Shown here one piece after another: positions 22,435 through 34,081 of a stretch of DNA of 64,000 nt. The position numbers and the translations under genes are program-made. How positions within the stretch are numbered: position 1 is the stretch's first letter; the number at the start of each line of letters is the position of its first letter. The notes under the pieces were generated by a model that searched no databases, was not told the DNA's origin, and saw only the letters and a program-made list of their open reading frames with translations. The stretch is from Kushneria pakistanensis (GTDB taxonomy: Bacteria > Pseudomonadota > Gammaproteobacteria > Pseudomonadales > Halomonadaceae): the NCBI RefSeq assembly GCF_014652795.1, contig NZ_BMZM01000001.1, positions 248,001 to 312,000 of the forward strand. The letters run 5' to 3'.

Positions 22435-25400
22435 ATGCGCCTGACATCCATAAAACTGGTCGGATTCAAATCCTTTGTCGACCCGGTGACAGTCCCCTTT
22501 GATACCGACATGACCGCCATCGTCGGACCCAATGGCTGTGGCAAGTCCAACGTCATCGATGCCGTGCGCTGGGTGATGGGCGAGTCCTCGGCCAAATACC
22601 TGCGCGGCGAATCGATGGCCGATGTCATCTTCAACGGCTCGACCGGGCGCAAGCCGGTCGGCCAGGCCTCGATCGAGCTCACTTTCGACAACCAGGAAGG
22701 CAAGCTGGGCGGTGCCTGGGCGCAGTATGGCGAGATTGCCGTACGCCGACTGGTCACGCGTGACGGTCAGTCCCAGTACTTCTTCAACGGCCAGAAATGT
22801 CGCCGCCGCGATATCGCTGATCTCTTTCTGGGTACCGGGCTGGGCCCGCGCTCCTACGCCATCATCGGCCAGGGCATGATCTCCCGGCTGGTCGAGGCAC
22901 GCCCCGAGGAGCTGCGTGCCACGCTGGAAGAGGCCGCCGGTATCTCACGCTACAAGGAGCGTCGCCGCGAAACCGAAAATCGCATGCGTCGCACCACCGA
23001 AAATCTCGAGCGACTCGATGACCTTCGCGAGGAGCTCGACAAGCAGCTTGAGCGTCTCAAGCGTCAGGCCGAGGCCGCAAGACGCTATCGCGAACTGAAA
23101 GGACGTGAGCATCGTCTCAAGGGCGAGCTGGCGCTCATTCGCGCCCGGACCCTTCGTGAGCAGCAGCGCACCCGTGACACCCGGGTCCGTGAGCTTGAAA
23201 ACAGCGTCGAGCGCAACGTACTGGGCATGCGTGAAAGCGAAAACCGTCTCGAGCAGTCCCGCAGCCAGCATGACGCCCTGGCCGAGACCCTCGATGCCCG
23301 CCAGCGCGCCTTCTACGACACCGGCGCCGCCATCGCTCGAATGGAGCAGCAGCTGGAAAGCGCCCGGGCGCGCGAACAGCAAAGCGAGGCCGACATTGCC
23401 GCCATTGATCGGGACCTGACCGATCTGGCGCGCCTGGCCGGTGAAGATGACGTGCGTTATCAGGAGATCACCGCCCGCCTTGAGGCGCTTGCCCCGGAGC
23501 TTGATGCCGCACGTGAGGCCCTTGAAATGATCGAGGCCGGCCTTGAAGAGGCCGGCGAGCGAGAGCAGGCAGCACTGGAAGCCTGGGAGGCCTTCAGTGA
23601 GCAGCATCAGCATGCCACCCGCAGCGCCGAACGTGCCCAGAGCGAGGTGCAGCGCCTTGAGGGTGTCATCAACGATCTCAACGTTCGTATTGCCAAACGT
23701 CAGCAGCAGCGTGACGAACTGCCCGAGCAGGCAGCGCTGGTGGAAGAGCGCGAGATGGCAGCCGAGCGGCTGGCGGAAATGGATCTCGAGATCGAGGCTG
23801 ACGAGTCGCGCAGGCTCGAGCTGCGCCAGGGCATGGATGACAGCGAGACACGACTTCAGACACTAAGCGCCGCGCGCGATGACCACCAGGCCCGGCGCAG
23901 TGCGCTACAGGGCGAGCGTGCTTCGCTTGAAGCACTGATTCGTGCCGCCCTGGACAGTGGCAGCGAAGCCCTTGATGCCCACCTTCAGGCGCATGACCTT
24001 GCCGGTGCGCCACAGCTGGCTGAAAGCCTCCAGGTCGAGGCTGGCTGGGAAGCTGCAGTCGATGTCGTCCTGAGCCCGTGGCTGGCCGCGCGTTTGACCG
24101 ATGTCGAGGGCGCACGCGCTGCCGTGGATGCTCTGCCGGGTGGGGCACTGACACTGTTGGACGAAGGGCCGGCGACCTCAGCGCCGCCCGCCGGATCCCT
24201 GGCGGCCAGGGTCACCGGGGCCCAGGCACTGGGAGATCTTCTGGGCCTTGTCAAAACGGCAGAGAACGACGATCGCGCCTGGCAGCTGCGTGAGCAGTTG
24301 GCGCCTGGAGAAAGCGTGATCGCGCCTTCCGGGCTGTGGCTGGGCCGTCACTGGGTGCATCGGCGCACCCATGATGATCAGACCGGCAGTGTCGTGGCCA
24401 ATCGCCAGCGGCGTGATCGAATTGATCAGGAGCTTGCCGAGCTGGACGCGCAGATGGCCCGTGATGAGGCGCAGATCGAGGCGCTTCGCGAACAGCGCAC
24501 GCGCGACGGTGATGCGCTGGAAGCCCTTTACGCGCATCAGCGTGAGCAGCAGCGCAGGCGTCAGCAGCTGGTGCTGGAAGAATCGCAGCTGGGCACCCGG
24601 CTTGAGCATCTGCGGGCCCGCGACAGCGAGCTGGAAGAAGAGCTCTCACTCATGCGCGAGCAGCTTGAAGAACAGCGGCTCAACCATGAGCAGGCACGCG
24701 AGCAGTGGGACCAGGCGCTCGGCGCCCTCGAGGACAACGACGCCCAGCGTCAACAGCTGGAGCGACAGCGGCGCGAAACCCGGGAAGCACGTGAAGCGGT
24801 CAACGCGCGTCTGGCCCCGGCACGCGAGACCATCAATACGCTGGAGCTTGAGCGCCAGCGGTTGAGCACCGAGCTTCAGGGCATCGAAGGCCAGCGTACC
24901 CGCGCCGGTGACCAGCGTGCGCGCCTTGAAGAAAAGCGTGAGATGCTCAAAGAGCAGCGTGAAGAGGCGCTCGAGCCGCTTGAAATGCTGCGCGAGTCTC
25001 TTGATGATGCCCTGCATCAGCGCACGCGCGAGGAGCAGCTGCTCAACGAGTGTCGCGACGAGGCCAGCGCCATCGGCAATGCCATGCGCGAGCTCGAGCA
25101 AAAGCGCCAGGGGCATGAGCGGGAGCTGGAGACCCTGCGCGAACAGCTTGAGGCCGAGCGCATGGATGTTCAGGCGCTGCGCCTCAAGGCAGAGGCGCAG
25201 GAGCAGCAGATTGTCGAGCTGGGCCATGACAGCGCGGCGCTGGCGGAAAATCTGGCGGCCGGTGCCTCCGAGCAGGCGTGGCAGGAAGAGCTTGAATCGG
25301 TCAGCGACAAGATTCGCCGGCTGGGGGCGATCAACCTGGCCGCCATTGAAGAATACGAGCAGCAGCTTGAGCGTCGTGACTATCTTCAGGGACAGCACGC

Positions 25401-25935
25401 GGAACTGACCGAAGCACTTGATACCCTGAGTCAGGCCATCAGGAAAATAGATCAGGAGACGCGTACGCGCTTCAAGCAGGTCTTTGAAGAGGTCAATGAG
25501 CGGCTGGGAGAGCTCTTTCCGCGCGTCTTTGGCGGTGGGGCGGCCTGGCTGACCCTGACCGGTGATGATCTGCTGGAGACCGGCGTGGCAATCATGGCAA
25601 CACCGCCGGGCAAGAAAAACAGCACCATTCATCTGCTCTCCGGCGGAGAAAAGACGCTCACGGCACTGTCGCTGGTATTTGCGATCTTCCAGCTCAATCC
25701 GGCACCCTTTTGCATGCTTGATGAGGTGGATGCCCCGCTGGATGACGCCAATGTGGGGCGCTATGCGAAACTGGTTCGCGAGATGTCACAAAATGTGCAG
25801 TTTATCTACATTACACATAACAAGATTGCCATGGAGGCAGCAGACCGCCTGATGGGCGTCACCATGCAGGAGCCGGGCGTATCGCGTCTGGTTTCGGTGG
25901 GCGTGGAGGAAGCCGCCGAACTTGCACAGGCGTGA
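22435..25935 (+). CDS. smc: Chromosome segregation protein SMC
   Basis: SMC is the ATPase of the condensin-like complex that compacts and separates chromosomes, working with ScpA and ScpB. The 1166-residue protein has head Walker A GPNGCGKSN (about 31-39), two long coiled-coil arms rich in Glu, Gln and Arg, a hinge around residues 515-640, and the C-terminal head with LLSGGEKTLTALSLVF (about 1066) and Walker B CMLDEVDAPLDDANV. ATG 22435 begins the conserved MRLTSIKLVGFKSF; the frame is open 84 bases further up without similarity. smc-zipA-ligA is the Pseudomonas order. Confidence 0.97.
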   Translation: MRLTSIKLVGFKSFVDPVTVPFDTDMTAIVGPNGCGKSNVIDAVRWVMGESSAKYLRGESMADVIFNGSTGRKPVGQASIELTFDNQEGKLGGAWAQYGEIAVRRLVTRDGQSQYFFNGQKCRRRDIADLFLGTGLGPRSYAIIGQGMISRLVEARPEELRATLEEAAGISRYKERRRETENRMRRTTENLERLDDLREELDKQLERLKRQAEAARRYRELKGREHRLKGELALIRARTLREQQRTRDTRVRELENSVERNVLGMRESENRLEQSRSQHDALAETLDARQRAFYDTGAAIARMEQQLESARAREQQSEADIAAIDRDLTDLARLAGEDDVRYQEITARLEALAPELDAAREALEMIEAGLEEAGEREQAALEAWEAFSEQHQHATRSAERAQSEVQRLEGVINDLNVRIAKRQQQRDELPEQAALVEEREMAAERLAEMDLEIEADESRRLELRQGMDDSETRLQTLSAARDDHQARRSALQGERASLEALIRAALDSGSEALDAHLQAHDLAGAPQLAESLQVEAGWEAAVDVVLSPWLAARLTDVEGARAAVDALPGGALTLLDEGPATSAPPAGSLAARVTGAQALGDLLGLVKTAENDDRAWQLREQLAPGESVIAPSGLWLGRHWVHRRTHDDQTGSVVANRQRRDRIDQELAELDAQMARDEAQIEALREQRTRDGDALEALYAHQREQQRRRQQLVLEESQLGTRLEHLRARDSELEEELSLMREQLEEQRLNHEQAREQWDQALGALEDNDAQRQQLERQRRETREAREAVNARLAPARETINTLELERQRLSTELQGIEGQRTRAGDQRARLEEKREMLKEQREEALEPLEMLRESLDDALHQRTREEQLLNECRDEASAIGNAMRELEQKRQGHERELETLREQLEAERMDVQALRLKAEAQEQQIVELGHDSAALAENLAAGASEQAWQEELESVSDKIRRLGAINLAAIEEYEQQLERRDYLQGQHAELTEALDTLSQAIRKIDQETRTRFKQVFEEVNERLGELFPRVFGGGAAWLTLTGDDLLETGVAIMATPPGKKNSTIHLLSGGEKTLTALSLVFAIFQLNPAPFCMLDEVDAPLDDANVGRYAKLVREMSQNVQFIYITHNKIAMEAADRLMGVTMQEPGVSRLVSVGVEEAAELAQA

Positions 25936-26158
25936 TATCAGGGGGTAAGCGCGGGGCAGGTCCTGAATGCCGGGACCTGGCCGCAGGGACTTTCGCAGGG
26001 ATATAATCGAAGGGCGATTGCGCAATATGTGTCGTTGACGTCATATTGCTGTCATCGGACGACAACTTTCACTTGATGAGAGACATTCGTCCACTTCATT
26101 CGAAAGGCGATCGCGCCATGTCCGCCATTGGCATGGTGCCAACAACAGGCATGATTAC

Positions 26159-27427
26159 ATGGAATTGAGAGAGTGGCTCATTATCCTGGGGCTGGTTCTC
26201 GTCGCCATTATTCTGGTCGACGGTGTCCGGCGCCTGCAGCGGCAGCGGCGTGGCCTGCGCATGGACCTTTCACGCGATATCGATGCCAGTGCACCGGCAC
26301 GTGATCAGGAAGATATCGAACGGGAAGAGCGCATGAGCTGGGAGTTGCCCAACGGCGGGGCCCGCGTGGTTTCCCGGGGTGAGCGCGATATCGATGATCG
26401 CTTCGATGAGCCTGTCATGCAGACGTCGCGGGATCAGGATATCGAGCGCGACCTTGAAGACGATGACATCGATGAGCGCGAGGCACCGATCCATCGCTCG
26501 CGTGAGCGTCATGTCCCGGCGCGTGAATTTGATCAACCCTCGGATCATGAATATGACGACGAGGACGACGCGATGGAAGAGGCGCCCCCGCGTCGTCGCG
26601 ATGAGTTCGCCCGTCGTCTGAAATCGGTTTTCCCGTTCGGGGACGGCAAGCGTGCACCGCGCGAGGACGTGCGACTGGACACGCCGCCTCGCGGCCAGAC
26701 GCCGGTAGCGCCCGAGCCCGAGCGGTCTGCGTCTCGAGATGATCCCTGGCCCGATGATGCATATGACGATGATCCCCTGTTTGCCCGCGATGATCGACGT
26801 GAGCCGTCGGCAGACATGGCCTTTGAAGAAAACGATGACGTTGTCCCGCTGGACGAGCCCGTACCCGAAGCGCCGCCCCGGTCGTCACGGTTTGACAGTG
26901 CGCGCTGGGCGTCGCGTCATCCGGTACTCGAGCGTGCCGCACGCAGCATGATCGAGGGCGAGTCGGCGCGCACTGCGCTCGCCGATGCCGAAGAAGTCGT
27001 GGTGATCAGCGTCATGTCCCGTGATGAGGACGGCTTTCACGGGCCCGATCTTCTTCAACTGGTACTGGCCTGCGGGCTGCGTCTTGATGATCGCGGCGTT
27101 TTTCACCGCTTTGAAACCGAGTCCCATCAGAGCCCGCTGCAGTTTTCGATGGTCAATGTCGTCAAGCCCGGTACCTTTGACCTGGAGACACTGGAGGAAG
27201 AAGGTACGCCCGGCGTGACCTTCCTGATGCCCATGCCCAGCGCCGAATCCTCGCGCGAGGCGTTCGAGGCCATGTTTGAAACCGCCATGGTGCTGGTACG
27301 CAATCTGGGCGGCGAGCTCAAGGACGAAAACCACAGCGTCATGACGGGTCAGACCGTCGAGTTTGCCCGTCAACGGGTGCACGAGTTCGAGCGTCGCTGG
27401 CGGCTGCACCGCCATCAGGTGCAGTGA
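26159..27427 (+). CDS. zipA: Cell division protein ZipA
   Basis: ZipA tethers FtsZ to the inner membrane. The N terminus (about 5-22, LREWLIILGLVLVAIILVDG) is the membrane anchor, followed by a basic stretch, a long disordered linker (about 30-270), and the C-terminal FtsZ-binding domain (about 280-415: EEVVVISVMSRDEDGFHGPDLL, FLMPMP, FARQRVHEFERRWRLH). The linker is dominated by Asp, Glu and Arg rather than the Pro/Gln typical of E. coli ZipA, a probable halophile adaptation. A TATAAT at 26002-26007 may be part of its promoter, though no -35 stands out. Confidence 0.95.
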   Translation: MELREWLIILGLVLVAIILVDGVRRLQRQRRGLRMDLSRDIDASAPARDQEDIEREERMSWELPNGGARVVSRGERDIDDRFDEPVMQTSRDQDIERDLEDDDIDEREAPIHRSRERHVPAREFDQPSDHEYDDEDDAMEEAPPRRRDEFARRLKSVFPFGDGKRAPREDVRLDTPPRGQTPVAPEPERSASRDDPWPDDAYDDDPLFARDDRREPSADMAFEENDDVVPLDEPVPEAPPRSSRFDSARWASRHPVLERAARSMIEGESARTALADAEEVVVISVMSRDEDGFHGPDLLQLVLACGLRLDDRGVFHRFETESHQSPLQFSMVNVVKPGTFDLETLEEEGTPGVTFLMPMPSAESSREAFEAMFETAMVLVRNLGGELKDENHSVMTGQTVEFARQRVHEFERRWRLHRHQVQ

Positions 27428-27452
27428 AGGGCAGGGATATTCGTACGTGTCA

Positions 27453-27480
27453 TGGGGGCCTTCGGGCCCCCTGGTTGTTT
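27453..27480 (+). terminator. Terminator after zipA
   Basis: GGGGGCC and GGCCCCC with a TTCG tetraloop, 26 bases after the zipA stop, followed by a broken T tract (TGGTTGTTTT). Confidence 0.6.
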
Positions 27481-27578
27481 TAGCCCCCCGCCAGTCAGGT
27501 GTTGGTCGATACTGATACATGCTGACCCCTGTTGTTGTCGCTGGACGTAACGCCCGGCGGCCATGTCAAACGGAATGA

Positions 27579-29920
<2,342 letters not shown>

Positions 29921-29944
29921 CGCGCCTGAGCGCTTGTCGGACAT

Positions 29945-29977
29945 GAAAAACGCCGCCCCGAGGGGCGGCGTCTTCTT
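29945..29977 (+). terminator. Terminator after the ligA unit
   Basis: CGCCGCCCC and GGGGCGGCG with a GAG-containing loop, followed by TCTTCTTT, 25 bases after the UPF0270 stop. It separates this unit from the convergent transporter gene. Confidence 0.75.
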
Positions 29978-29994
29978 TCTGCTCAGGTGACTCG

Positions 29995-31305
29995 TCAGGC
30001 AAAGAGCAGCGGCACCAGAATGCTCGATACCAGCAGGATCAGCGCTCCGCCCAGGCGTGAGGAGATCTGGGCAAAGGGCATCAGCTGCATGCGGTTGGCT
30101 GCCGACAGCACGGCCACATCGCCGGTACCGCCCATGTTGGCCATGCAAAGCCCGGCGGTGATGGCGGATTCGATCGGGTAGAAGCCCACCAGACGGCCCA
30201 CCAGACCGGCGCCAAAGGCGGCACCGGCCACGACGGCGAAAACGATCAGGACATAGGTGATCGACAGGGCATCAAGTACCTGGCCCAGGTCGGTATAGGC
30301 AATGCCGATGCCGAACAGCAGGGCAAAGGTCCAGTTTTTGGCCACAAAGCGGAACCACTGTGCTGCGGCATCGTTGACACTTTCCGGCAGCAGGCCGCTG
30401 ATCTTGACCAGGGCCACCAGGATGATCATCAGCGCGTAGGGGTGCAGCGGAATGAAGGTGCCCAGAATCTCGCCGGTGACATAGAAACTCAGCGCCGCCA
30501 CGATACCGATGCCCAGCTTGCTCAGCTCCGGTGCGGTCTCGCTTTCATTGATTTCGACCCCCGGCATCATCTGACCGTTGCCGGTCAGCGATGGCATGCG
30601 CTTGCCCAGACCGTTGAGCAGCCCGGCAATGACAATGGCAAAGACGTTACCCAGCGCCAGCGCCGGTACCAGAATCGAGATGTAATAGCTGGCCGGCTGG
30701 CCCAGCAGCTGCTCGTAGATCTGGCTCAGCGGTACGGCACCTGCGCCCATGCCACCGCCCATGATGGGCAGGGTGATCACGACCACGGCGTCCTGGGGGG
30801 AAAAGCCCAGCAGCAGACCGGCGCCCATGGCAAAGAGCGCTGCAAAGAGCACCGAGCACAACAGCGGCAGGGCAAAGCGGGTGCCGACCTTGACCAGCAC
30901 CCTTGAATCCATGCCCAGAATGCTGCCGGTAATCAGGGCAGCAATGTAGAAGTTGAGAAAGCCACCGCCCTGCATGAACGAGGCGACATTGTCGCTGACG
31001 CTCTGGGGCAGCCACTGCAGATAGACCAGGGTGGCCGCGCCAAAGATGGCCAGAATGGCGCCACCGCCCAGATAGCTTTTGACGATGGGCAAGCGGTCAC
31101 CGATAAAGCCCAGCAGCTCGCCCAGCACCATCATGGCGGCCAGTGCGCCAATCATGCCGGTAGGCAGCGCGTCCAGCACCATGGCAACAATCAGCACGGC
31201 CAGAACAATGGCATAAAGCGGCAGTGATAGGCCGAAAATGCGCCAGGACGCATAGTGCGCAGTAGAGGGGGTCTTGGTCGCCCTCGCAGTGTCAGGCTGT
31301 GACAT
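29995..31305 (-). CDS. 2-hydroxycarboxylate transporter family protein (CitS/MaeN type)
   Basis: The 436-residue membrane protein belongs to the 2-hydroxycarboxylate transporter family, sodium- or proton-coupled carriers of citrate, malate or related acids. It has two inverted sets of membrane helices, and each half carries a re-entrant GGxG-type motif: LPIMGGGMGAGAVPLSQIY (about 180-198) in the first and AGLCMANMGGTGDVAVLS (about 392-409) in the second. The ATG follows AGG by eight bases. It diverges from a CitA/CitB-type sensor-regulator pair, which probably controls it. Citrate, malate or another hydroxy acid cannot be distinguished from sequence alone. Confidence 0.88.
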   Translation of the reverse strand: MSQPDTARATKTPSTAHYASWRIFGLSLPLYAIVLAVLIVAMVLDALPTGMIGALAAMMVLGELLGFIGDRLPIVKSYLGGGAILAIFGAATLVYLQWLPQSVSDNVASFMQGGGFLNFYIAALITGSILGMDSRVLVKVGTRFALPLLCSVLFAALFAMGAGLLLGFSPQDAVVVITLPIMGGGMGAGAVPLSQIYEQLLGQPASYYISILVPALALGNVFAIVIAGLLNGLGKRMPSLTGNGQMMPGVEINESETAPELSKLGIGIVAALSFYVTGEILGTFIPLHPYALMIILVALVKISGLLPESVNDAAAQWFRFVAKNWTFALLFGIGIAYTDLGQVLDALSITYVLIVFAVVAGAAFGAGLVGRLVGFYPIESAITAGLCMANMGGTGDVAVLSAANRMQLMPFAQISSRLGGALILLVSSILVPLLFA

Positions 31306-31605
31306 GGCAATGACCTGTTGTCGTTAAATCAGGAAACGGATGGGATAACGGATACCCTGTGTCAGGGCAGCATAGCGATGATATATACGGACCCCTGACA
31401 GGCTGACGCGAGGATTACGGACGTGTCGCCCATGACCAAGTTTTATGAATTAAAGAAACCTTTTTGAAAATAATGAAAACAAAACCCATCCGTTGCTCAT
31501 AACGCGCTGTCTTATGGAATAACACCAAGGTTTAAGCCTGTTGGGTCGCGTTCCCGTCGCCGGTAAAACGACGAGACACGTGCGCGTTCTGGCACAATAG
31601 GACAG
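31306..31605. promoter_or_regulatory. Divergent control region, transporter and sensor kinase
   Basis: A 300-base gene-free region with an AT-rich core near 31435-31500, much poorer in GC than its surroundings. CitB/DcuR-type regulators bind AT-rich sites, so this is the likely target region. No clear palindrome or consensus promoter stands out. Confidence 0.4.
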
Positions 31606-33318
31606 ATGCCCTCAATGCCACCCATGAAGCGCCCCATGACAGGATCTGCCCCGGACGTGAACGAACATCCCTGGCCGCGCAAATCGCCGGTCCGTCTGAA
31701 TACGCTGGCCGCGCTGCTGGCCTTCATGACCATCATGGCTTCGCTGATCGTGGCCTATGGCGTCTTCAGTGACCAGCTCTGGCGCAGTATCACGGGCGTG
31801 CAGCAGGAGCGCGTGGTCAATGTCGCCACCACCCTGTCGCGCAGCAGTGAAGTGATCGAGGCGCTGACCAGCGGCGCACCGCCCTCGCCGGATTCCGACA
31901 TCGAGCAGCGCATGGAGGCGCTGCGCGAGCTGCTCAACGTCAATTTCATTGTCATCGTGGACCCTGACAGCATCCGGTTGACCCATCCCAACCGGGAGTG
32001 GATCGGCCATCGGTTTCGCGGCGGCGATGAAGGTCCGGCGCTGGAAGGTGCGCGCTACGCCTCGCTGGCGATAGGCACGCTGGGCACCAGTATTCGCGGT
32101 TTCGCCCCCGTACATGACGCCAGTGGCCATATCATCGGGGCCGTTTCCGTGGGTGTCACCCTGTCACATCTGGCGCCGCTGCGCGCGGCCTCGCACAAGC
32201 GACTGCTGTTTCTCTTTCTGGCAATACTCGCGATCGGCGGGCTGGGGTCGGCGTGGCTGGCGCGTACCATTCGGCGTCGCCTGATGGGCATGGAGCCTGA
32301 TGACATTGCCCGTCTGGTGGCCGAACGGCGGGTCACGCTGGACGCCATTCATGAAGGCGTCATTGCCGTGGATGCCCAGGCCAATGTCACGCTGATCAAC
32401 CCGGCGGCACGGTCGCTGCTGGGCGATCTCAAGGCGCATCAGATCGTGCTGGGCGAAAGGCTCAGAGTGCTGTTGCCCGGTAGTGAACGCGGGCATCATG
32501 CGCTCAGCGATCGAGCGGTGATCAATCGTCGCATGCAGCTGGGCGGGCGCGCCTTTCTGGGCAACTACCAGCCGATGCTGGCTGACGGGCAGCTGGTGGG
32601 AGCGGTCATGACCTTTCGGGACAGTCATGAAATGCAGGCCCTGGCAGAGGAGCTGACCGGTGTCAGACGCTACGCCGAAGCGCTGCGCGCTACCACCCAC
32701 GAGTTCAAGAACAAGCTGCATGTCATTCTGGGGCTGACCCAGCTCGAGGACCTGCCGGCACTGAGGCAATATCTGCGTGAGCTGGTTGATTATCGCCACG
32801 CCGTGTCGGAGTCGATTGTCGAGCGCGTGCGCGAACCGGTGCTGGCAGGCTTTCTGATCGGCAAGCAGAGCGAGGCCCGGGAGAAGGGCATCACACTGAG
32901 TGTCGAGGCGGATACGCCCATTCCTCAGGCCAGCGATGGTGCCACCGTGCATGCGCTGGTCAGTATCATCGGCAATCTGCTGGAGAATGCCTTCGAGGCG
33001 CTCGACGCGCGTGACGACCCCCGGGTAGCCATTCACATGGCACTGGAATCACGCATGCTGTCGCTGCAGATCCAGGATAACGGCGCCGGTATCGACCCCG
33101 AGCGCCAGACGCACATCTTTGAGCGCGGCATCTCCAGCAAGGGGGAGCGCCGCGGTCTGGGACTTTTTCTGGTCCGTGAGCAGGTGGACGCCGTTGAAGG
33201 TACCCTGTCGCTTTATTCACTGCCCGGACAGGGCACGCTGATCGAGGTCAGCTACCCCTATCGTCCCGCCAATGGGGCCTCGCATGATGAGGCGGCGAGC
33301 GGGCGAACACGTCAATGA
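31606..33318 (+). CDS. CitA/DcuS-family sensor histidine kinase
   Basis: A 570-residue membrane kinase: a membrane helix at about 30-54, a periplasmic sensor domain (about 55-195) of the CitA/DcuS PAS type, a second helix at about 199-217, a cytoplasmic PAS domain (about 240-340), then the phosphoacceptor His365 in TTHEFKNKLHVILG and the ATPase domain (NLLENAFEAL, GAGID, RRGLGLFLV). Proteins of this family sense di- or tricarboxylates outside the membrane. The response regulator follows 52 bases downstream and the hydroxycarboxylate carrier is divergent. The exact start is uncertain, with several in-frame ATGs within the first 11 codons. Confidence 0.88.
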   Translation: MPSMPPMKRPMTGSAPDVNEHPWPRKSPVRLNTLAALLAFMTIMASLIVAYGVFSDQLWRSITGVQQERVVNVATTLSRSSEVIEALTSGAPPSPDSDIEQRMEALRELLNVNFIVIVDPDSIRLTHPNREWIGHRFRGGDEGPALEGARYASLAIGTLGTSIRGFAPVHDASGHIIGAVSVGVTLSHLAPLRAASHKRLLFLFLAILAIGGLGSAWLARTIRRRLMGMEPDDIARLVAERRVTLDAIHEGVIAVDAQANVTLINPAARSLLGDLKAHQIVLGERLRVLLPGSERGHHALSDRAVINRRMQLGGRAFLGNYQPMLADGQLVGAVMTFRDSHEMQALAEELTGVRRYAEALRATTHEFKNKLHVILGLTQLEDLPALRQYLRELVDYRHAVSESIVERVREPVLAGFLIGKQSEAREKGITLSVEADTPIPQASDGATVHALVSIIGNLLENAFEALDARDDPRVAIHMALESRMLSLQIQDNGAGIDPERQTHIFERGISSKGERRGLGLFLVREQVDAVEGTLSLYSLPGQGTLIEVSYPYRPANGASHDEAASGRTRQ

Positions 33319-33370
33319 CACCCTGCGCAGGTCCTGCCTGCGTGTTCATCAGGTTCAAGAGCAGCCACGC

Positions 33371-34081
33371 ATGAGAGTACTGATCGTAGAAGATGACCCG
33401 ATGGTCATGAAGCTCAATGTCGACTACCTCACCCGGGTTGGCGAGATGCAGCTGGTGGGGCGCTGCAGTGATGTCACCACGGCACTGGTGGTGCTGGAGC
33501 GCGAGACCGTGGATGTGGTGCTGCTGGATGTCTATCTGGGCAAGCGCAGCGGTCTGGAGGTGGCCGGCTGGCTGCGCGAGCGCGATATCGACACCGATAT
33601 CATCCTGATCACTGCCGCCTCGGAAACCGAGACCGTGCGTGAGGCGCGCCGGCTGGGCGTCAACGACTTTCTGGTCAAGCCGTTCGAGTTCAAGCGCTTT
33701 CGCGAGGCGCTCGAGACCTGCCGGCAGCGGCGCGAGGCCCTGGATGTCCTGAGCGATCAGGTCGATCAGCAGACGCTGGATACGCTCTTTCGCGCCGACA
33801 GCAATGCGCCCAGGCGCCTCAACGGTCTGCCCAAGGGGCTGACCGCCCACAGCCTGGCGCAGGTCTGTGATGCCATTCTGGCCCTGCCTCAGGATGAGTT
33901 TTCCACCGAGGGGCTGGCCGAGGTCGCCGGCATGTCACGGGTGTCGATTCGAAAGTATCTCAAGTATCTGGCCAATCTTGGCTTTCTCACCGAATCCTTT
34001 GCCTATGGCCAGGTCGGGCGGCCCTCGTTCTCCTATCGCTGCCTGGATCGGGAAGCCCTTGAGCGCATTGTCAGCAGCTAG
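33371..34081 (+). CDS. CitB/DcuR-family response regulator
   Basis: A 236-residue regulator with an N-terminal receiver domain (acidic pair EDD at 7-9, phosphoacceptor Asp53 in LLDVYLG, the LVKPF lysine near 103) and a C-terminal helix-turn-helix (GLAEVAGMSRVSIRKYLKYL, about 183-202) followed by the GRPSFSY end typical of CitB/DcuR. It pairs with the kinase upstream and probably controls the divergent carboxylate carrier. Its stop codon shares the tetranucleotide CTAG (34078-34081) with the convergent mnmC stop. Confidence 0.9.
   Translation: MRVLIVEDDPMVMKLNVDYLTRVGEMQLVGRCSDVTTALVVLERETVDVVLLDVYLGKRSGLEVAGWLRERDIDTDIILITAASETETVREARRLGVNDFLVKPFEFKRFREALETCRQRREALDVLSDQVDQQTLDTLFRADSNAPRRLNGLPKGLTAHSLAQVCDAILALPQDEFSTEGLAEVAGMSRVSIRKYLKYLANLGFLTESFAYGQVGRPSFSYRCLDREALERIVSS

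Noticed and set aside
25957..25979. CAGGTCC/GGACCTG hairpin after smc as a terminator
   Set aside because: No T tract follows on either strand; it remains an unassigned inverted repeat.
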